Positions 1 to 7,582 of a stretch of DNA of 57,872 bases are shown here, piece after piece. This stretch comes from Garicola koreensis (GTDB taxonomy: Bacteria; Actinomycetota; Actinomycetes; Actinomycetales; Micrococcaceae), in contig NZ_JACIBT010000007.1 in assembly GCF_014195445.1 (NCBI RefSeq), forward strand, positions 1-57,872, read 5' to 3'. Both the position numbers and the translations under genes were made by a program. The notes under the pieces are model-generated. The model saw nothing but the letters and a program-made list of their open reading frames with translations. It ran no database searches and was not told where the DNA came from. Numbering within the stretch: position 1 is the stretch's first letter; each line of letters begins with the position of its first letter.

Positions 1-371
1 ATCTGCTGGCGGAGGTCCGGCGCCGCGGCGTCGTCGTCGTGCTCATCACCAATTCTCCTGCCGAAGGCTTCGCCCCCTGGCTGCAGATGCTGGGGCTGCG
101 TAACAGCTTCGACGCCGTCATCAACGATGCCCGCAAACCCTTCGGCATGCCGGACGCGCTCCAGCGGGCTCGCAGCGCGGGGCAGACGAGCATCGACGCC
201 GAACACGTGCTCTCAGTGGGCGACATCTGGGGCAACGACCTGGCCCACGTCAGCATCGACGGCGGCACCACCATCCTGTTGGACCGGTTCGGCACGGATG
301 TGGGCACCCCGGACTACCGGGTCTCGGCCTGGGAGAAGGCGGCGCCGATCATACGTCGCTGGGCTGACTGA
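1..371 (+). CDS. HAD-family hydrolase, C-terminal part (5' end outside window)
   Basis: The frame is open from base 3 to the TGA at 369-371, so the N-terminus with the nucleophile Asp motif lies upstream of the window. Three HAD landmarks are visible in order: a motif II-like ITNSP at bases 45-59, a motif III-like Lys in DARKPFG, and the acidic motif IV GDIWGND followed by the usual C-terminal cap strand. The spacing fits phosphoglycolate-phosphatase-like or other small-molecule phosphatases of the HAD superfamily. Substrate cannot be told from this fragment. It is followed by a short tandem repeat and the phn cluster, with no sign of co-transcription. Confidence 0.75.
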   Translation, partial: LLAEVRRRGVVVVLITNSPAEGFAPWLQMLGLRNSFDAVINDARKPFGMPDALQRARSAGQTSIDAEHVLSVGDIWGNDLAHVSIDGGTTILLDRFGTDVGTPDYRVSAWEKAAPIIRRWAD

Positions 372-372
372 G

Positions 373-409
373 CTGGGCTGGGTGCGCTGGACTGGGCTGG
401 GTGCGCTGG
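373..409. repeat. 18-bp GC-rich direct tandem repeat
   Basis: An 18-base unit (CTGGGCTGGGTGCGCTGG) occurs perfectly at 373-390 and 392-409, followed by a degenerate partial third copy to about 425. It starts immediately after the HAD stop codon. No function is evident; slippage is the simplest origin. Confidence 0.75.
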
Positions 410-552
410 GCTGGGTGAGCTGGCTGTATGCCCAGGTCAGGCGGAACTGGGCCGCAGCACATCCTACTGTGAGGTGAGCCACCACGTGTGGACGGCAGTA
501 TGAACAACAGGTGACAGCTTGCCCAACTGGTCGCCCTCAGGTTGTGACCAGG

Positions 553-581
553 TTGAGTTGATCTTAGAGTTTCAGTAGACC
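553..581 (+). promoter_or_regulatory. weak sigma-70-like promoter candidate for phnD
   Basis: TTGAGT (553-558), a 17-base spacer and TAGACC (576-581) lie about 90 bases before phnD in an otherwise empty stretch (372-667) that holds only the tandem repeat above. The -10 match is poor, so this is a low-confidence call. No Pho box is obvious by eye. Confidence 0.25.
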
Positions 582-667
582 GGCGCGCTCGCCCCGGTCA
601 CCGAGCGTGGGCAGAATCGCGCCCGGCACCCGCACTTGCAGCTTGATTGAACCTAAGGACGTTCCAC

Positions 668-1750
668 ATGCGTATTACCCCCAAGTCGGCCTTCGCGCTG
701 GCCAGTGTGCTGACACTCTCGCTCGTCGCCTGCGCAGGCGACGAGGGCGATGTCGCCGACGACGGCGCCGACGATGCCGCAGCAGAGACCGAAGACGGCG
801 CAGACAACGGTGCTGAGGGCAACGGTGAGGACTCCAACGGCGAGGCGGCCGCTCCGATCAGCTCCGTCGACGAGCTGGTCATCGGGCTGGTCCCCTCCAC
901 CGATGAGGACGTCATCGTGGAGAATGCCGACGGCATTGCCGAGCAGCTCTCCGAGGAGCTCGACGGCTTCCCCGTGGCCATCGACGTCTTCGACAACTAC
1001 CTGGGCGTCGTCCAGGGGATGCAGACCGGTGATGTGCACCTGGTGATGTCCGGACCGGTGGGCATGATCCAGGCCGAGGACGAGGCCGGCGGCACTCCGA
1101 TCCTGCAGGCCCTGCGCTACGGCGCGGACACCTACGTCACCCAGTGGTTCACCAACGACCCGGGCACCTACTGCGAGGACGAGCCGGTCACCAACGAGGA
1201 GGGCTACTCGTTCTGCAACGGCATCTACGATGAAGAGACCGGCGAGATGGCCGACTACGGCCCGATGGGCGTCGAGGCCCTGGAGAACATCGAGGAGGGC
1301 ACCACCGTCTCCTACGTGGACGAGGGGTCGGCGTCGGGCTACTACTTCCCGCAGACTCAGCTCAACGAGCTGGGCATTGAGGTCGACGGACAGTTCGCCG
1401 GCGGACACGACCAGTCGGTCCTCAACGTCTACAACGACCAGATGGCCATCGGCACCTCCTTCGACGACGCACGCCAGAACGTGGTCGAGGAGAACCCCGA
1501 CGTGGGCGAGGAGCTTGTGGTCTTCGCCTGGGCGGGCCCGATCCCCAATGACGGCATCGTCGCCTCCGGTGACCTGAGCGAGGAGGACCAGCAGGCGATC
1601 ACCGATGCGTTCCTCGCCTTCTCCAGCGGCGGCGACCTCGACGAGGGCGACCCGCTCTACGACGTCTACGAGATTGAGGGTCTGGTCGAGGCTGACGAGG
1701 AAGCCCTCGACGTCGCCCGCGAGGTGTACAACAACTTCGGCGGCGAGTGA
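668..1750 (+). CDS. phnD: phosphate/phosphite/phosphonate ABC transporter substrate-binding lipoprotein
   Basis: This is a 360-residue PhnD-family periplasmic-type binding protein, anchored outside the membrane as a lipoprotein. The ATG at 668 is preferred over an upstream in-frame TTG (647) because AAGGAC sits 7 bases before it and a clean signal peptide follows, ending in the lipobox LVAC. Next come about 40 residues of a very acidic, low-complexity linker (Asp/Glu/Asn/Gly) and then the binding domain (starting near VIGLVPSTDE), with the family's GDVHLVMSGP stretch. It heads phnD-phnC-phnE-phnE. The ligand could be phosphonate, phosphite or another phosphorus oxyanion. No C-P lyase, phosphonatase or phosphite dehydrogenase gene lies nearby, so the substrate is undecided. 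Confidence 0.88.
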   Translation: MRITPKSAFALASVLTLSLVACAGDEGDVADDGADDAAAETEDGADNGAEGNGEDSNGEAAAPISSVDELVIGLVPSTDEDVIVENADGIAEQLSEELDGFPVAIDVFDNYLGVVQGMQTGDVHLVMSGPVGMIQAEDEAGGTPILQALRYGADTYVTQWFTNDPGTYCEDEPVTNEEGYSFCNGIYDEETGEMADYGPMGVEALENIEEGTTVSYVDEGSASGYYFPQTQLNELGIEVDGQFAGGHDQSVLNVYNDQMAIGTSFDDARQNVVEENPDVGEELVVFAWAGPIPNDGIVASGDLSEEDQQAITDAFLAFSSGGDLDEGDPLYDVYEIEGLVEADEEALDVAREVYNNFGGE

Positions 1751-1751
1751 T

Positions 1752-1775
1752 CCCTCTCCGTTCCTTTCGAGAGGG
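1752..1775 (+). terminator. stem-loop directly after phnD (terminator or mRNA stabiliser)
   Basis: A perfect 7-bp inverted repeat, CCCTCTC (1752-1758) and GAGAGGG (1769-1775), begins one base after the phnD stop codon. It has no U tract. In ABC-transporter operons such hairpins often make the binding protein more abundant than the membrane parts; that role is inferred here. Confidence 0.5.
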
Positions 1776-1799
1776 CAGTCCTCAAACACTGCTCTGGTC

Positions 1800-1845
1800 G
1801 GGGTGCGGATCCTCAGCGTTAGACTGAGCGCCAGATCCGCACCCC
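1800..1845 (+). promoter_or_regulatory. long 12-bp-stem hairpin in the phnD-phnC gap
   Basis: GGGGTGCGGATC (1800-1811) pairs perfectly with GATCCGCACCCC (1834-1845). Inside the 22-base loop a second helix, CTCAG/CTGAG, can form. The structure ends 22 bases before the phnC start and about 10 bases before its Shine-Dalgarno GGAG (1856-1859). It may act as an attenuator or RNA-processing barrier, or be a repressor site. Confidence 0.6.
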
Positions 1846-1867
1846 GGTTCGGCATGGAGTCCACATC

Positions 1868-2785
1868 ATGATTACTTTCGAAAACGTCGACGTCGTCTTC
1901 CCCAACGGTTTCCAGGGGCTGAAGGGCATCGACCTGACGATCAACCAGGGGGAGTTCGTCGGGATCGTCGGCCTCTCCGGGGCCGGCAAATCGACCCTGA
2001 TCCGCGCCGTCAACGGCCTGGTGCCCTACACCTCCGGGTCCCTGAGCGTCGGCGAGACCGTGGTGGATCCCAAGTCCAAGACCAAGCTGCGCAGGCTGCG
2101 CTCCAAAGTCGGCATGATCTTCCAGTCCTTCAACCTGGTGAACCGGATCAGCGTGCTGAACAACGTGCTCACCGGCCGCTCGGCCTACACCCCCACCTGG
2201 CGTTCGATGCTGGGCTGGTACCGGGCTGCGGACAAGGAGCTCGCCTTCCAGTGCCTGGAGCGGGTCGGCATTGTGGAAAAGGCCTACGAGAGAGCCTCCT
2301 CGCTCTCCGGCGGACAGCAGCAGCGAGTGGCGATCGCCCGCGTGCTCGCCCAGGATCCTGAGGTGATGCTCGCCGATGAGCCGGTGGCTGCCCTGGATCC
2401 GCCGACCGCCCACCGGGTGATGCGAGACCTGCGCCGCATCCAGCGCGAACTGGGCATGACCTGCATCGTCAACATGCACCACTTGGACCTGGCCCGCAGC
2501 TACGCGGACCGCATCATCGGTATGCGCGCCGGCGAGGTCGTCTTCGACGGACCGGTGGCCGAAGCCACCGATGCGGTGATCGAGGAGGTCTACCAGCGGT
2601 CGATGACCGCCGAGGACGTGGTCGCCGACGACGTGCCGGTCAGTGTGGAAGAGACCGCCGACGCCACCGAGCACGACCCCGACAACGACGACGCCCACCA
2701 CGACGACGACCCGGCTGTGCTCGGCAGTGATGACCCCGGCAGCAATGACCCCGGCAGCAATAACGCAGAACAGGCCCGGCTGTGA
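1868..2785 (+). CDS. phnC: phosphonate-type ABC transporter ATP-binding protein
   Basis: This 305-residue cytoplasmic ATPase powers the PhnDCE importer. Walker A GLSGAGKS is at residues 35-42, the signature LSGGQ at 146-150 and Walker B VMLADE at 166-171, with the D-loop and switch His region following. PhnC proteins are usually about 250-270 residues. The extra 45 or so C-terminal residues are a His/Asp/Ser-rich tail containing a repeated Asp-Pro-Gly-Ser-Asn unit, encoded by a short DNA repeat near 2733-2762. GGAG at 1856-1859 sets the ATG. The stop codon overlaps the GTG start of the next gene, showing translational coupling. Confidence 0.92.
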   Translation: MITFENVDVVFPNGFQGLKGIDLTINQGEFVGIVGLSGAGKSTLIRAVNGLVPYTSGSLSVGETVVDPKSKTKLRRLRSKVGMIFQSFNLVNRISVLNNVLTGRSAYTPTWRSMLGWYRAADKELAFQCLERVGIVEKAYERASSLSGGQQQRVAIARVLAQDPEVMLADEPVAALDPPTAHRVMRDLRRIQRELGMTCIVNMHHLDLARSYADRIIGMRAGEVVFDGPVAEATDAVIEEVYQRSMTAEDVVADDVPVSVEETADATEHDPDNDDAHHDDDPAVLGSDDPGSNDPGSNNAEQARL

Positions 2786-3849
2786 CTGCCGTCGCCGAAT
2801 CGGACTCATCTGCCGGGTCACCAGGCACCGGCGTCGGCACAGGCAGCTCCGGAACCGGCCGCTCCAGCACTGAGCGGCCCAAGCAGCCCAGGCCCAGCGC
2901 GCTGGCCTACCTCGGCCTGCTCGGCCTCGCGGCGGCCGCGTTCGCCTTCTTCTGGTGGAGCCGGGAGTCCACCGACGTGCTCTTCCTGCCGCTGGGCGGC
3001 GTCACCCTGTGGGCCCCGCAGAATCCGCTGATCGGGCTGCTGATCATGCTCGGGCTGCTGATCGTGTGCTGGCGGGTGCGCATCGGGGAGATGGCCGCCT
3101 TCGGCGCACTGACGTTCGTGATCGTCACCTACTGGGCCGGGGAGAACATCGACTTCACCTTGGCCTCCATCTGGGAGCGCTGGGACAACCTGGCCGGGCA
3201 GCTGGCGGCCTTCTTCAACCCCAACTGGTCCTATGTGTTCGGTGTCTGGGACGAGTGGCTGGTCACCCTGAACATGGCGATCGTCGCCACCATCATCGGC
3301 TGTTCCATCGGTCTGGTGCTGGCGATGTTCGCCTCCCCGGTGTCCAGCCCCAATAAGGCCACCAGCCAGACCATCAAAGCGCTGAACTCAGTCATCCGCT
3401 CCATCCCCGACGTCGGCTGGGCGCTGCTGTTCGTGGCGATGATCGGTGGCACCGCCTACGGCTTGGGGCCGCTGGCCGGTGTGCTGGCGCTGCTGATGTT
3501 CAACATCGGCATCGTCGCCAAACTGCTGGGCGAAACGATCGACGCCGCCAGCCCCGGCCCCATTGAGGCAGCGGATTCCACCGGGGCAAACCTGACTCAG
3601 CGCAACCGGATCGCCGTGCTGCCCCAGGTGCTGCCCGGCTTCACCTCCTACAGCCTGTATGTCTTCGAACTGAACATTCGCGCCTCCACCGCCATCGGCA
3701 TCGTCGGCGTCGGCGGCATCGGCCACGAGCTGAACCTGCAGATGAACCGCTTCGCCTGGGAGAACGTGGCCAGCATTCTCTACATGCTCATCATCGTGGT
3801 GCTGCTGGTGGACCTGTTCTCCCTGTGGATCCGAAGGAGGCTGATGTGA
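2782..3849 (+). CDS. phnE: phosphonate-type ABC transporter permease (first PhnE)
   Basis: This is a 355-residue inner-membrane permease. The GTG start overlaps the phnC stop by four bases. The first 45 residues are Ser/Thr/Gly/Pro-rich and probably cytoplasmic. Hydrophobic segments follow (for example LAYLGLLGLAAAAFAFFW), and the EAA-type coupling loop with the core LPQVLPG lies in the C-terminal third. It is paired with a second, distinct PhnE immediately downstream, a two-permease layout common in actinobacterial phosphonate/phosphite importers. It shares its terminal ATGTGA with the next start codon. Confidence 0.88.
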   Translation: MTAVAESDSSAGSPGTGVGTGSSGTGRSSTERPKQPRPSALAYLGLLGLAAAAFAFFWWSRESTDVLFLPLGGVTLWAPQNPLIGLLIMLGLLIVCWRVRIGEMAAFGALTFVIVTYWAGENIDFTLASIWERWDNLAGQLAAFFNPNWSYVFGVWDEWLVTLNMAIVATIIGCSIGLVLAMFASPVSSPNKATSQTIKALNSVIRSIPDVGWALLFVAMIGGTAYGLGPLAGVLALLMFNIGIVAKLLGETIDAASPGPIEAADSTGANLTQRNRIAVLPQVLPGFTSYSLYVFELNIRASTAIGIVGVGGIGHELNLQMNRFAWENVASILYMLIIVVLLVDLFSLWIRRRLM

Positions 3850-4937
3850 GCCGCAAGCACTCCCACCACGCCGGCGGTCCTCACCGGCGCAGCGTCAACG
3901 CCGGTCCCGGAAGCTCCTCCCGCAGCAGCGCAGACAGCAACAACGCACACCGCGACGCCGCCGGCAGCCCCACCTATAAGCCGGACCTGTTCGACCGCCC
4001 GGTGCGACCCTCCAAGCTGGGGTACAACTTCGCCCTCATCCTGGTGGGCGTCATCTTCATCGCCGCGTTCTACGGTGCGGGCATGGACTTGGGCGCGCTG
4101 CTGCGGATGCCGGCCAACATCTGGCAGTACGGCCAGCTGATGACCCAGGGCGTGTTCCAGACCTTCGACATCACCAACCCGGAGGACCCGGTGCGCGGCT
4201 ACTGGGTCCAGTCCTTCACCGCGATGATCGAATCAGTGGCCATCGCCTGGATCGGCACGGTGATCGGCGCGCTGTTCTCGCTGCCGATGGGGTTCTTGGC
4301 CGCACGCAACATGAGCACGCTGGCGGTTTACATCCCCACCCGGTTCGTGCTGGCGATCGTGCGCGCAGTGCCGGAGATCATCTTCGCCATCGCCATCATG
4401 ATCCCGCTGTTCGGCGTCGGCGGCCGCGGCGGTGCGCTCGCCGGCGCCTTCGCCCTGGGGATCAGCTCCATCGGCACACTGTCGAAGCTGATCTCCGAGG
4501 CGGTCGAAGCGGTGGACGAGGGCCCGCTGGAGTCGGTGCGAGCCTCTGGCGGCAACCAGCTGCAGATGATCCGCTGGGCGGTGCTGCCGCAGGCGATGCC
4601 GGAGGTGATCGCCATCTGGCTCTACCGCTTCGAGGTCAACATCCGCGCCTCAGCCATCCTCGGGGTGCTGGGCGCCGGGGGCATCGGCACACTGCTCTCC
4701 ACGGTGTTCAACGCCCGGGCCTGGGACCGGATCGGCATCGTGCTGGTGGCGATCGTGGTGGTGACCATCATCGTGGATCAGATCTCCGCGTTCATCCGCC
4801 ACCGGGTCATCCACGGCGCCAATGTGCGCACCAAACGCTCCAAGAACGACGACGACGGCGACGGCGAAGCCCCCGACGCCCCCTCCGACCAGCCGGGCGA
4901 ACCCCCGCGCGACAAGGTCGCCGCCGTCCCCATCTAG
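3846..4937 (+). CDS. phnE: phosphonate-type ABC transporter permease (second PhnE)
   Basis: This is a 363-residue integral membrane permease, partner of the preceding PhnE. The GTG at 3846 is preferred because AAGGAGG (3834-3840) is placed ideally and the codon overlaps the upstream stop; an alternative in-frame start at 3825 lies before this Shine-Dalgarno. A hydrophilic N-terminal tail of about 50 residues precedes the membrane segments. The coupling-loop motif is around ASGGNQLQ...VLPQAMPE. The C-terminal 40 residues are charged (Asp/Pro-rich). It is the last gene of the phn operon; no obvious intrinsic terminator follows in the 35-base gap to the convergent fic gene. Confidence 0.88.
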   Translation: MSRKHSHHAGGPHRRSVNAGPGSSSRSSADSNNAHRDAAGSPTYKPDLFDRPVRPSKLGYNFALILVGVIFIAAFYGAGMDLGALLRMPANIWQYGQLMTQGVFQTFDITNPEDPVRGYWVQSFTAMIESVAIAWIGTVIGALFSLPMGFLAARNMSTLAVYIPTRFVLAIVRAVPEIIFAIAIMIPLFGVGGRGGALAGAFALGISSIGTLSKLISEAVEAVDEGPLESVRASGGNQLQMIRWAVLPQAMPEVIAIWLYRFEVNIRASAILGVLGAGGIGTLLSTVFNARAWDRIGIVLVAIVVVTIIVDQISAFIRHRVIHGANVRTKRSKNDDDGDGEAPDAPSDQPGEPPRDKVAAVPI

Positions 4938-4972
4938 CCTCAGCTGTTATAGAGCACGATCTGCCGGCTTCC

Positions 4973-6076
4973 CTAGGCTTCCGCGAGGACGCGGAGATAG
5001 CGATCGTTGAGGTAGAGAACGTTCCTGCCTACATCAAGCCTGCGCAGGATCCCAGCGGATGCCAGTGCTGTAAGCCATTTTCGGGCGGTCGGGCGAGAGA
5101 CGCTACACCGATGTTCGACTGTGGTGATGCGTGTGTAAGGCTGCAGCATGAGAGTTTCCACTAGGGCGAGGTTCCCACCGCCGGGCAGGGCTGACGAGGC
5201 GGCCTCCTTCAGCTCCCGCTCTATGTCTTGCAGCCGGTCTATCAGTTCCAGGGTCGACTCAGCGGTGGCTCGGACGGCTTCGAGCATGTACTCCACCCAG
5301 GAGATGAAGTCTCCGTCACTGGTCACTCGCCGTAGGAGCCGATAGTAGTCATTCTTGTGCGCGATGATGTACCGCGACAGGTACAGAACGGGACTCGACA
5401 GCACTCCGTCATTTATGGTCTGGAGTATGTTGAGAATTCTGCCGGTGCGTCCGTTGCCATCGTCGAACGGATGAATGGCCTCGAACTGATAGTGGGCAAG
5501 GCTCATCCGCACCAGGGGGTCGTGCAGCTGTGGGGAGTTGACGTAGGTCTCCCATTCGGCCATCTTGCGATCCAGAGTCTCGTAACCGGTGGGAGGCGTG
5601 TAGACGGCCTGGCCGGTGCGGGGGTTGGCAATGACGGTTCCAGGGGTTCGCCGCAGCGACACTTCACGTCCGGATAATTGCGTGCAGATCTCTTCGGCCG
5701 TGGTTCGGGTGATCAACCCTCGGTTCTGGACGAACCTCAGCCCGGCGAAGAGGCCGGTCCTGTAGCGAAGCGCTTCTTTGACATCAGGGGAGGCGCCCTC
5801 CTGTGCCTCCAGATGTCGAAACAGTTCATCTGTTGTTGTGACGACGTTTTCGATCTCGGAGCTGGCCTGGGCTTCTAGGACAGTGAGGGTGCTGAGGAGA
5901 ATTTCCGGGTTGGGCAGCCGTTGGGCTGCCTGGTCCATAGCGGCCAATGCCGCCCGTGCTGCAATCGTTTTCCGCAGAACAGTGACGGTTTCAACATCCT
6001 GCCTTGGAGGCAAGGGCGGAAGCTCTTGAAAAGGTTGCGTGGGGTCCCACTCGCCATGACGTGTCTGCGCGGACAT
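4973..6076 (-). CDS. Fic-family AMP-transferase with own inhibitory helix and winged-helix tail
   Basis: The frame is open up to 6133, but the ATG at 6076 (MSAQTRHGE, 367 residues) is preferred because the longer form would read through an inverted repeat that looks like an operator. The Fic_N region carries the class II autoinhibitory motif (S/T)xxxE(G/N), seen as SSEIEN at residues 72-77. The full active-site motif HPFDDGNGRTGR is at 202-213, with the catalytic His intact. The last 60 residues resemble a winged helix (TTVEHRCSVSRPTARKWL). The family transfers AMP from ATP to protein hydroxyls; the target is unknown. It is a solitary gene, convergent with phn. It could be an orphan regulatory Fic or a remnant toxin. 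Confidence 0.88.
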   Translation of the reverse strand: MSAQTRHGEWDPTQPFQELPPLPPRQDVETVTVLRKTIAARAALAAMDQAAQRLPNPEILLSTLTVLEAQASSEIENVVTTTDELFRHLEAQEGASPDVKEALRYRTGLFAGLRFVQNRGLITRTTAEEICTQLSGREVSLRRTPGTVIANPRTGQAVYTPPTGYETLDRKMAEWETYVNSPQLHDPLVRMSLAHYQFEAIHPFDDGNGRTGRILNILQTINDGVLSSPVLYLSRYIIAHKNDYYRLLRRVTSDGDFISWVEYMLEAVRATAESTLELIDRLQDIERELKEAASSALPGGGNLALVETLMLQPYTRITTVEHRCSVSRPTARKWLTALASAGILRRLDVGRNVLYLNDRYLRVLAEA

Positions 6077-6103
6077 GGCACCTATCGTGCCATATACGAG
6101 GAT

Positions 6104-6136
6104 ACCTTGAAAAAATTCGACGATTATTTTCAAGGT
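6104..6136 (-). promoter_or_regulatory. inverted repeat, candidate operator of the fic gene
   Basis: ACCTTGAAAA (6104-6113) and TTTTCAAGGT (6127-6136) are perfect 10-bp inverted arms around a 13-base AT-rich centre. This is far more AT-rich than the surroundings. It lies 28-60 bases upstream of the preferred fic start, where a promoter/operator would be expected. The Fic protein's own winged helix makes autoregulation a possibility, which is inference. Confidence 0.55.
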
Positions 6137-6361
6137 CGGTAGGTGGGTGGCAAAGATGTTTCAGGGTCGAGATCGCCCGAACCATCCCACGTGGGGCAAT
6201 TCCCGGCCTTCTTTGCTGTTCCCATGGAAATTCGTCGGGGAACCGCCAATACGGCTGGGAACAGGACGGGGGTGGGCGAAGAAAGAAGAGAGACCGGAGG
6301 AGCGCGGCGTCCAAAAGACACGGCCCGCGGGGGCGGCCGGCGGACCGATAGGATGGGACCC

Positions 6362-6787
6362 ATGAGCATGGTTGGTCGAAATCTGATGGAGCCCGAGCCC
6401 ACACTGCTGCCCAACGAACCGGAGGTAGAAGAGTCGCTGGCCGCCGGCGAGGAGCCGGTGGATCTGGCAGCCAAGCACCCGACGTCGTCGTTGGTGTGGG
6501 CACTGTTGGCCGAGGAGGCGTTGGACTCCGGCTACACCGTAGAGGGCTACGCCTACGCCCGGGTGGGCTACCACCGCGGACTCGATGCACTGCGGGCCAA
6601 CGGGTGGCGCGGAGCCGGGCCGGTGCCCTGGAGCCACGAACCCAACCGTGGCTTCCTACGCGCAGTGGCTGCCCTGGGTCAGGCCGCAGCCTCCATCGGG
6701 GAGGAGAACGAGGTCACACGCATCACCAAACTGCTCAACGACTCTGACCCGGACGCTGCAGGTGACATCGCGAAGCTGCGCGGCTGA
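6362..6787 (+). CDS. DUF3151 family protein
   Basis: This 141-residue soluble protein has the DUF3151 pattern: an EPTLLP entry, the AAKHPTSSLVWALLAE block and the Tyr-rich YTVEGYAYARVGYHRGLD segment. The helical composition resembles a TPR-like fold. The function of the family is not known to me. The ATG at 6362 is chosen because the similarity starts there; an ATG at 6353 would add three residues. It is typically found near purA in actinobacteria, as here. The 228-base gap to fic (6134-6361) holds no other gene I can support. Confidence 0.8.
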   Translation: MSMVGRNLMEPEPTLLPNEPEVEESLAAGEEPVDLAAKHPTSSLVWALLAEEALDSGYTVEGYAYARVGYHRGLDALRANGWRGAGPVPWSHEPNRGFLRAVAALGQAAASIGEENEVTRITKLLNDSDPDAAGDIAKLRG

Positions 6788-6800
6788 GCCGTAGTCCGCT

Positions 6801-7424
6801 GTGGCCAAGCTGTATTTCCGCTACGGGGCGATGAACTCCGGCAAATCCACCAGTATGCTGCAGGCGGCCTTCAACTATGAGGAGCGCGACCAGCGCGTGC
6901 TGCTGGCCAAACCTCAGATCGACACCAAGGGCAGCGATGAGATTGTCTCTCGGCTGGGAGTCACCCGCACGGTCGATTTCCTCATCCCGGACCAGGCGCA
7001 GCTGCGGGACCTGTTCATCCGTTATGCCCGGGCGGAGACGGCTGAGGCGCTGTTCACCCCGCCCCATGTGAAGCCGGTGGCCTGCCTGCTGGTGGACGAA
7101 GCCCAATTCCTCACCCCCGAACACGTTGATGACCTGCTGCGCATCGCCGTGTTCGACGACGTCCCAGTGCTGGCCTACGGGATTCGCACTGACTTTCGCA
7201 CCCGGGCCTTCCCCGGCTCAGCACGGCTGATGGACTTAGCCCACACCTTGGAGGAGCTGAAGACGATCTGTCGCTGCGGCCGGAAAGCACTGTTCAACAC
7301 CCGGCGTCAGGGTGAGAGTTTCGTGTTCGACGGCGACCAGGTGGCCATCGACGGTGAGGAGGTCACCTACGAATCGCTGTGCGCCTCCTGCTATCTGGAA
7401 GCCAGCGGCGGCCGCCTGGGCTGA
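6801..7424 (+). CDS. tdk: thymidine kinase (type II)
   Basis: This 207-residue enzyme phosphorylates thymidine to dTMP with ATP (salvage pathway, cytoplasm). The P-loop GAMNSGKST is at residues 9-17, the catalytic Glu sits in VDEAQF (Glu100), and the structural zinc ligands are CxC at 157/159 and CxxC at 194/197. The length is normal for bacterial type II enzymes (about 190-210). The GTG start follows the DUF3151 stop by 13 bases, so the two are probably co-transcribed. A hairpin after the stop may end the transcript before purA. Confidence 0.95.
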   Translation: MAKLYFRYGAMNSGKSTSMLQAAFNYEERDQRVLLAKPQIDTKGSDEIVSRLGVTRTVDFLIPDQAQLRDLFIRYARAETAEALFTPPHVKPVACLLVDEAQFLTPEHVDDLLRIAVFDDVPVLAYGIRTDFRTRAFPGSARLMDLAHTLEELKTICRCGRKALFNTRRQGESFVFDGDQVAIDGEEVTYESLCASCYLEASGGRLG

Positions 7425-7440
7425 GTCGCTCGTTGCCTGA

Positions 7441-7464
7441 AAGCCCGCCTCTTGGGCCGGGTTT
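7441..7464 (+). terminator. possible terminator hairpin after tdk
   Basis: AAGCCCG (7441-7447) pairs with CGGGTTT (7458-7464) through one G-U wobble, with a 10-base loop. Only three T residues follow the stem, so termination efficiency is uncertain. Confidence 0.4.
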
Positions 7465-7518
7465 CCTCGGTGACCGCGAGTCTAAAGCGCAAGCGTGAAG
7501 CACCTTAAGCTGGCGTCG

Positions 7519-7537
7519 TGAGTCGTTGGTAGACTCA
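7519..7537 (+). promoter_or_regulatory. short hairpin in the purA leader
   Basis: TGAGTC (7519-7524) and GACTCA (7532-7537) form a perfect 6-bp stem with a 7-base loop, 45 bases before the purA ATG. It could be a repressor half-site pair or a small leader structure; it matches no riboswitch class I know. Confidence 0.35.
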
Positions 7538-7582
7538 GTGCGGCCTGCGAAACCCGTATTGCCCGTCGTCGAGAGGACATCC

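Noticed and set aside
647..670. TTG start at 647 for phnD
   Set aside because: The Shine-Dalgarno AAGGAC lies downstream of it and properly before ATG 668, which gives a normal lipoprotein signal peptide.
653..2821. 722-residue open frame on the minus strand across phnD and phnC
   Set aside because: It is antisense to two clear transporter genes; His/Gly/Val/Asp-rich composition is typical of the shadow frame in GC-rich DNA, and it has no domain.
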